Positions 5,699-8,315 of a stretch of 8,315 nt of DNA are shown piece after piece (position 1 is the stretch's first letter; every line of letters starts with the position of its first letter). The stretch is from Oligoflexia bacterium (GTDB taxonomy: Bacteria > Bdellovibrionota > UBA1018 > CAIMNF01), in NCBI GenBank assembly GCA_903858975.1, contig CAIOKW010000298.1, positions 1-8,315 of the forward strand, in the 5' to 3' direction. Both the position numbers and the translations under genes were made by a program. The notes under the pieces are model-generated. The model was not told where the DNA came from and did no database searches. It saw only the letters and a program-made list of their open reading frames with translations.

Positions 5699-7531
5699 AT
5701 GAATACAGCGCTGAAGAATTTTCGTTACGGCAATATTTATGATCACCTTTCGGAGGCGGTCATGAAGCTCACCGGGGTACAGCTGGGGTTAAAACAGCGT
5801 GCAATGGTAGAAGCTCGCCTGCAAAAGCGCGTCCATGATTTGGGATATCGTAATATTGATGAGTATCAGACTTATTATGAGGCTCACGAGAATGACGAGA
5901 TTCAGTATATTGTGTCTTTATTAACGACCCATTATACTTATTTCTTTCGAGAGTTTTCACACTTTGAGTATATCTCAGAGAAGATCTTGCCTGATCTCGT
6001 TCCAGAAGTTTTGAAGCGACCCGATCGAACACTCAGGATTTGGTCCGCAGCGGCTTCCCGCGGTCAAGAGGTCTATTCCTTAGCGATGTATTTAAATCAT
6101 CACCTTAAAAAATACGGAGAAAATATTAAGGTGAGTATTCTCGGAACTGATGTGGACTCACAGTCCGTGCGTGTAGGTCAAAATGGGGTATATCCTCGTC
6201 GGGAAATTCGGGAAGTGCCCTTAACCTACCTAGGTAATCACTGGTCCCGTGGAACTGGAGAAATTGCAGATTTTGTCAAAGCCAAAGACTCTTTAAGGCA
6301 AATGGTAAGATTTGAGCAATCAAATCTTCTTGATCTTAAGGACAAATTTGTGGGGCAGACCTTTGATATTATTTTTTGTAGGAATGTCTTTATTTATTTT
6401 ACACCAGAGCAGATTCGCTCAAGCACGCAAATGCTGCTCAAGCACCTTCAGCCGAAAGGGGATTTGTTTATTGGTTTGTCTGAGTCTTTGAATGGCCTTG
6501 GTTTTGATTTAAAGAGTCAGGGACCCTCTGTTTATCGATTCCCGGATGCCAGTCCGGCTGTTGTGTCAGTAGTGCCATCAACTCAAATGAGTGCACGCAT
6601 CGCTATAACGCCGATAAGGGTGCTGTGCGTAGATGATTCACCGAGTATTCATTCCTTGATGAAGCAGATTTTGAAGCGTGAGAATGGCTTTGAGATTGTG
6701 GGCACAGCAATGAATGGATTAGAAGCTTCTCAAAAGTTGAAAATGCTAAAAGTGGATGTCATGACACTGGATATTCATATGCCAGAACAGGGTGGGATAG
6801 AATACCTAGAGAAGAACTTTGGCCCTGATCATCCACCTGTGGTGATGGTCAGTTCAGTTTCAAGGGATCAATCTGATCTTTCTTTAAAGAGTTTGAAACT
6901 TGGGGCGACGGATTACGTTGAAAAACCGGCTTTAAACGCACTTCAGGAGCGTGGAGAGGAATTAAGAGCAAAATTAAAAACGGCTGTGATTTCAAAAAAC
7001 CAAGTGACTCGTTCGTTAGGCTTAGATGAACAGTTTAAAAAGCGACTCGAGATTTCTGTTCCAGAAAATAAAGTGAGGGTTCTCGCTTCAGGGTTCGCAC
7101 ACCTCAAAAAGACAGCGCAATTTTTAAAAGAGCTCGATGGGGTACAGCCTCCTATTTATCTTCTTTTTGAAGGGGTCGCAGCGAGTCTTCCTACGATTGC
7201 TCAAGAATTAAAATTCATGAGTGGAAAAGGAGTTACCTTTATGGAGGCCGCCCCTCGTAAAGCTAAACCGGGTGAGATCTGGATCATGGACTTTAAAAAT
7301 GCAATCCAGCACCTAAGCGATTCTCCGACTCATGAGCGCCTGTCGGTTGCCGTAATGGGCGAGTGGGGAAAAGGATCTTCTGAAATGATCAAGTCGCTGA
7401 AGCCTGGGCAGTTGTTGTTGGAAGACTTAGGTTCAGGAAAAGGGGCTGAGTTTTTGCAGACGGCTGCTAATGATATCTTTCCGTCTTCGAGTTTCTCGTT
7501 TTTAGGAACAGAATATTTGGGGAAGAAATAG
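5699..7531 (+). CDS. cheR: CheR methyltransferase fused to a receiver and a catalytically degenerate CheB domain
   Basis: The 610-residue protein has three parts. Residues 1-285 are CheR, which methylates receptor glutamates with S-adenosylmethionine: FFRE (82-85), motif I IWSAAASRGQEVYS (114-127, where relatives usually have STGEEPYS), TDVD (150-153), and FCRNVFIYF (226-234). Residues 305-425 are a CheB-type receiver with Asp312/Asp313, phosphoacceptor Asp358 (TLDIHMPE), Ser385 and Lys409 (YVEKP), so it should be phosphorylatable. Residues 455-610 follow the CheB methylesterase pattern (PPIYLLF, KPGEIWI, LSVAVMGEWGKG), but the catalytic residues are replaced: Ser by Ala467 (GFAHLK for GASTGG), His by Glu491 and Asp by Lys558. 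It therefore probably cannot demethylate. The dead module may serve as a regulatory or docking domain for CheR under control of CheA. CheB identity of the last part is by pattern alignment by eye. The ribosome site is weak; translation is probably coupled to cheW, 5 bp upstream. Confidence 0.9.
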   Translation: MNTALKNFRYGNIYDHLSEAVMKLTGVQLGLKQRAMVEARLQKRVHDLGYRNIDEYQTYYEAHENDEIQYIVSLLTTHYTYFFREFSHFEYISEKILPDLVPEVLKRPDRTLRIWSAAASRGQEVYSLAMYLNHHLKKYGENIKVSILGTDVDSQSVRVGQNGVYPRREIREVPLTYLGNHWSRGTGEIADFVKAKDSLRQMVRFEQSNLLDLKDKFVGQTFDIIFCRNVFIYFTPEQIRSSTQMLLKHLQPKGDLFIGLSESLNGLGFDLKSQGPSVYRFPDASPAVVSVVPSTQMSARIAITPIRVLCVDDSPSIHSLMKQILKRENGFEIVGTAMNGLEASQKLKMLKVDVMTLDIHMPEQGGIEYLEKNFGPDHPPVVMVSSVSRDQSDLSLKSLKLGATDYVEKPALNALQERGEELRAKLKTAVISKNQVTRSLGLDEQFKKRLEISVPENKVRVLASGFAHLKKTAQFLKELDGVQPPIYLLFEGVAASLPTIAQELKFMSGKGVTFMEAAPRKAKPGEIWIMDFKNAIQHLSDSPTHERLSVAVMGEWGKGSSEMIKSLKPGQLLLEDLGSGKGAEFLQTAANDIFPSSSFSFLGTEYLGKK

Positions 7532-7534
7532 ATT

Positions 7535-8315
7535 ATGAGCCTAAAGCACCTTGAAATGATTACCGCCCATTCTCGTCATCCAGAGTGTTTAGCTCTGTTT
7601 GATGGTGTGCTGTGGGTCGGGCAAGGAAAGAGTGGCTCAGCTGGGGTTTGGTTAAGCGCTCGTTGGTTCAAAGAAAAAGATATTGAGAATGCTTATCAGA
7701 ATATGGTGAGTGCGGTGGGTGATGTGAGCCACTTTAAATTGGTGGGGACCCCAAAGATCATTGATCAAGTAGAGGCTTGGATTCAATCTCATTTACTGCA
7801 GGTTTTGAATAAGGCAGTACGGAGTGGTAGTTTTGAAGTCAGATTTTATCCCTTAGAAAATCGGATCCAGGTTTCTAAGAAATTAAGAGTTCTAATCGTT
7901 GATGACTCAAAAACGATTCGTAACTTACTTACCAAGATCTTGAGTAGTGATCCTAATATTGAGGTAGTGGGTGCTGCGGAGAAACCGTCGGTAGCAAAAC
8001 AAATGATGGACAAGTTGCGACCAGATGTGGTGACTCTTGACCTCCATATGCCGGAGATGGATGGACTCCGCTTTTTGAAAGATTATCTTCCGCTCTATCC
8101 GATTCCTACCGTGATGATTAGTTCCGTGAGTTTAGAAGAGGGCCCAGAGGTTCTCCAGTGTCTTGAATTTGGCGCGGTTGATTATATACAAAAGCCCAGT
8201 GCGAGTGATCTCGTCGAGATGACTCCGCTCTTAATTGAAAAAGTGAAAATAGCGTCAAGTGTTCGAGTGAATGTGCAGAAGCCTTCGAATCGATCTGAGC
8301 CAGTAAAGAAAGCAC
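7535..8315 (+). CDS. cheB: CheB-type response regulator with unusual N-terminal extension (3' end outside window)
   Basis: An open frame of 260 codons from the ATG at 7535 runs off the right edge. Residues 116-235 are a receiver closely resembling CheB receivers: Asp123/Asp124 (VDDSKTIR), phosphoacceptor Asp169 (TLDLHMPEMDG), Ser196 (MISSVS), Lys220 (YIQKP). A polar linker follows (SSVRVNVQKPSNRS...), where the methylesterase domain would begin just beyond the window, so whether it is active cannot be seen. Ordinary CheB starts directly with the receiver; here about 115 residues precede it. Their pattern (GKSGSAGVWL, DIENAYQNMVSAVGD, FKLVGTPKII, GSFEVRFYPLENRIQV) loosely recalls the receptor deamidase CheD, with Ala36 where the catalytic Cys of GSC would be and no catalytic His segment; this is tentative. 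GGGGAAG upstream is a plausible ribosome site, and the gene starts 3 bp after the cheR fusion stop. Confidence 0.85.
   Translation, partial: MSLKHLEMITAHSRHPECLALFDGVLWVGQGKSGSAGVWLSARWFKEKDIENAYQNMVSAVGDVSHFKLVGTPKIIDQVEAWIQSHLLQVLNKAVRSGSFEVRFYPLENRIQVSKKLRVLIVDDSKTIRNLLTKILSSDPNIEVVGAAEKPSVAKQMMDKLRPDVVTLDLHMPEMDGLRFLKDYLPLYPIPTVMISSVSLEEGPEVLQCLEFGAVDYIQKPSASDLVEMTPLLIEKVKIASSVRVNVQKPSNRSEPVKKA

Noticed and set aside
5769..6032. Minus-strand frame of 87 codons inside cheR
   Set aside because: It is antisense to the well-supported CheR domain and has no recognisable features.
1..8315. CRISPR arrays, tRNA or rRNA genes, insertion sequences or phage genes
   Set aside because: No regularly spaced repeats, RNA gene signatures, transposase motifs or terminal inverted repeats were seen; the region is ordinary chromosomal regulation and chemotaxis.

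Overview
The window holds the start of a chemotaxis operon and a neighbouring group of regulatory genes. The chromosome is bacterial, with moderate G+C by eye and tightly packed genes. The mix of a P2-less CheA, CheR/CheB fusions, HD-GYP and PilZ proteins, and a lysine-rich histone-H1-like tail suggests a motile, delta-proteobacterium-like lineage, perhaps Bdellovibrionota. That placement is inference from gene content, not from a marker gene.

Left part (1-1995). On the minus strand, a complete cheY-type response regulator (1375-980) is followed after 6 bp by an HD-GYP protein that runs off the left edge (973-1). The HD-GYP protein begins with a receiver-like domain that has lost its phosphorylation residues. 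Divergently, across a 143-bp gap, a PilZ-domain protein (1519-1995) carries a 40-residue tail made largely of lysine and arginine.

Middle part (2035-3250). A minus-strand 2-oxoglutarate/Fe(II) oxygenase-like protein (2967-2035), with a C-terminal TonB/AgmX-like domain, is convergent with the PilZ gene. It is divergent from a 92-residue two-helix membrane protein (2972-3250). The two divergent start codons are only 4 bp apart.

Right part (3251-8315). A 173-bp intergenic region carries a near-perfect flagellar sigma-28 promoter (TAAAGTTT-N12-GCCGATAG) just before cheA. The operon reads cheA (no P2 domain), cheW, a CheR-receiver-CheB-like fusion, and a second CheB-type response regulator cut by the right edge. 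In the fusion, the CheB methylesterase part lacks all three expected catalytic residues. The last gene has a ~115-residue N-terminal extension that may be a degenerate CheD. Intergenic gaps in the operon are 2, 5 and 3 bp, so the genes are probably co-transcribed and translationally coupled.

Together the operon supplies the kinase (CheA), the coupling protein (CheW), receptor methylation (CheR) and one or two phosphorylation-controlled adaptation proteins. The separately transcribed cheY could supply the output regulator. The HD-GYP and PilZ genes beside cheY suggest a link to cyclic di-GMP signalling. The most unusual features are the dead CheB module fused to CheR, the PilZ-basic-tail protein and the oxygenase fusion.
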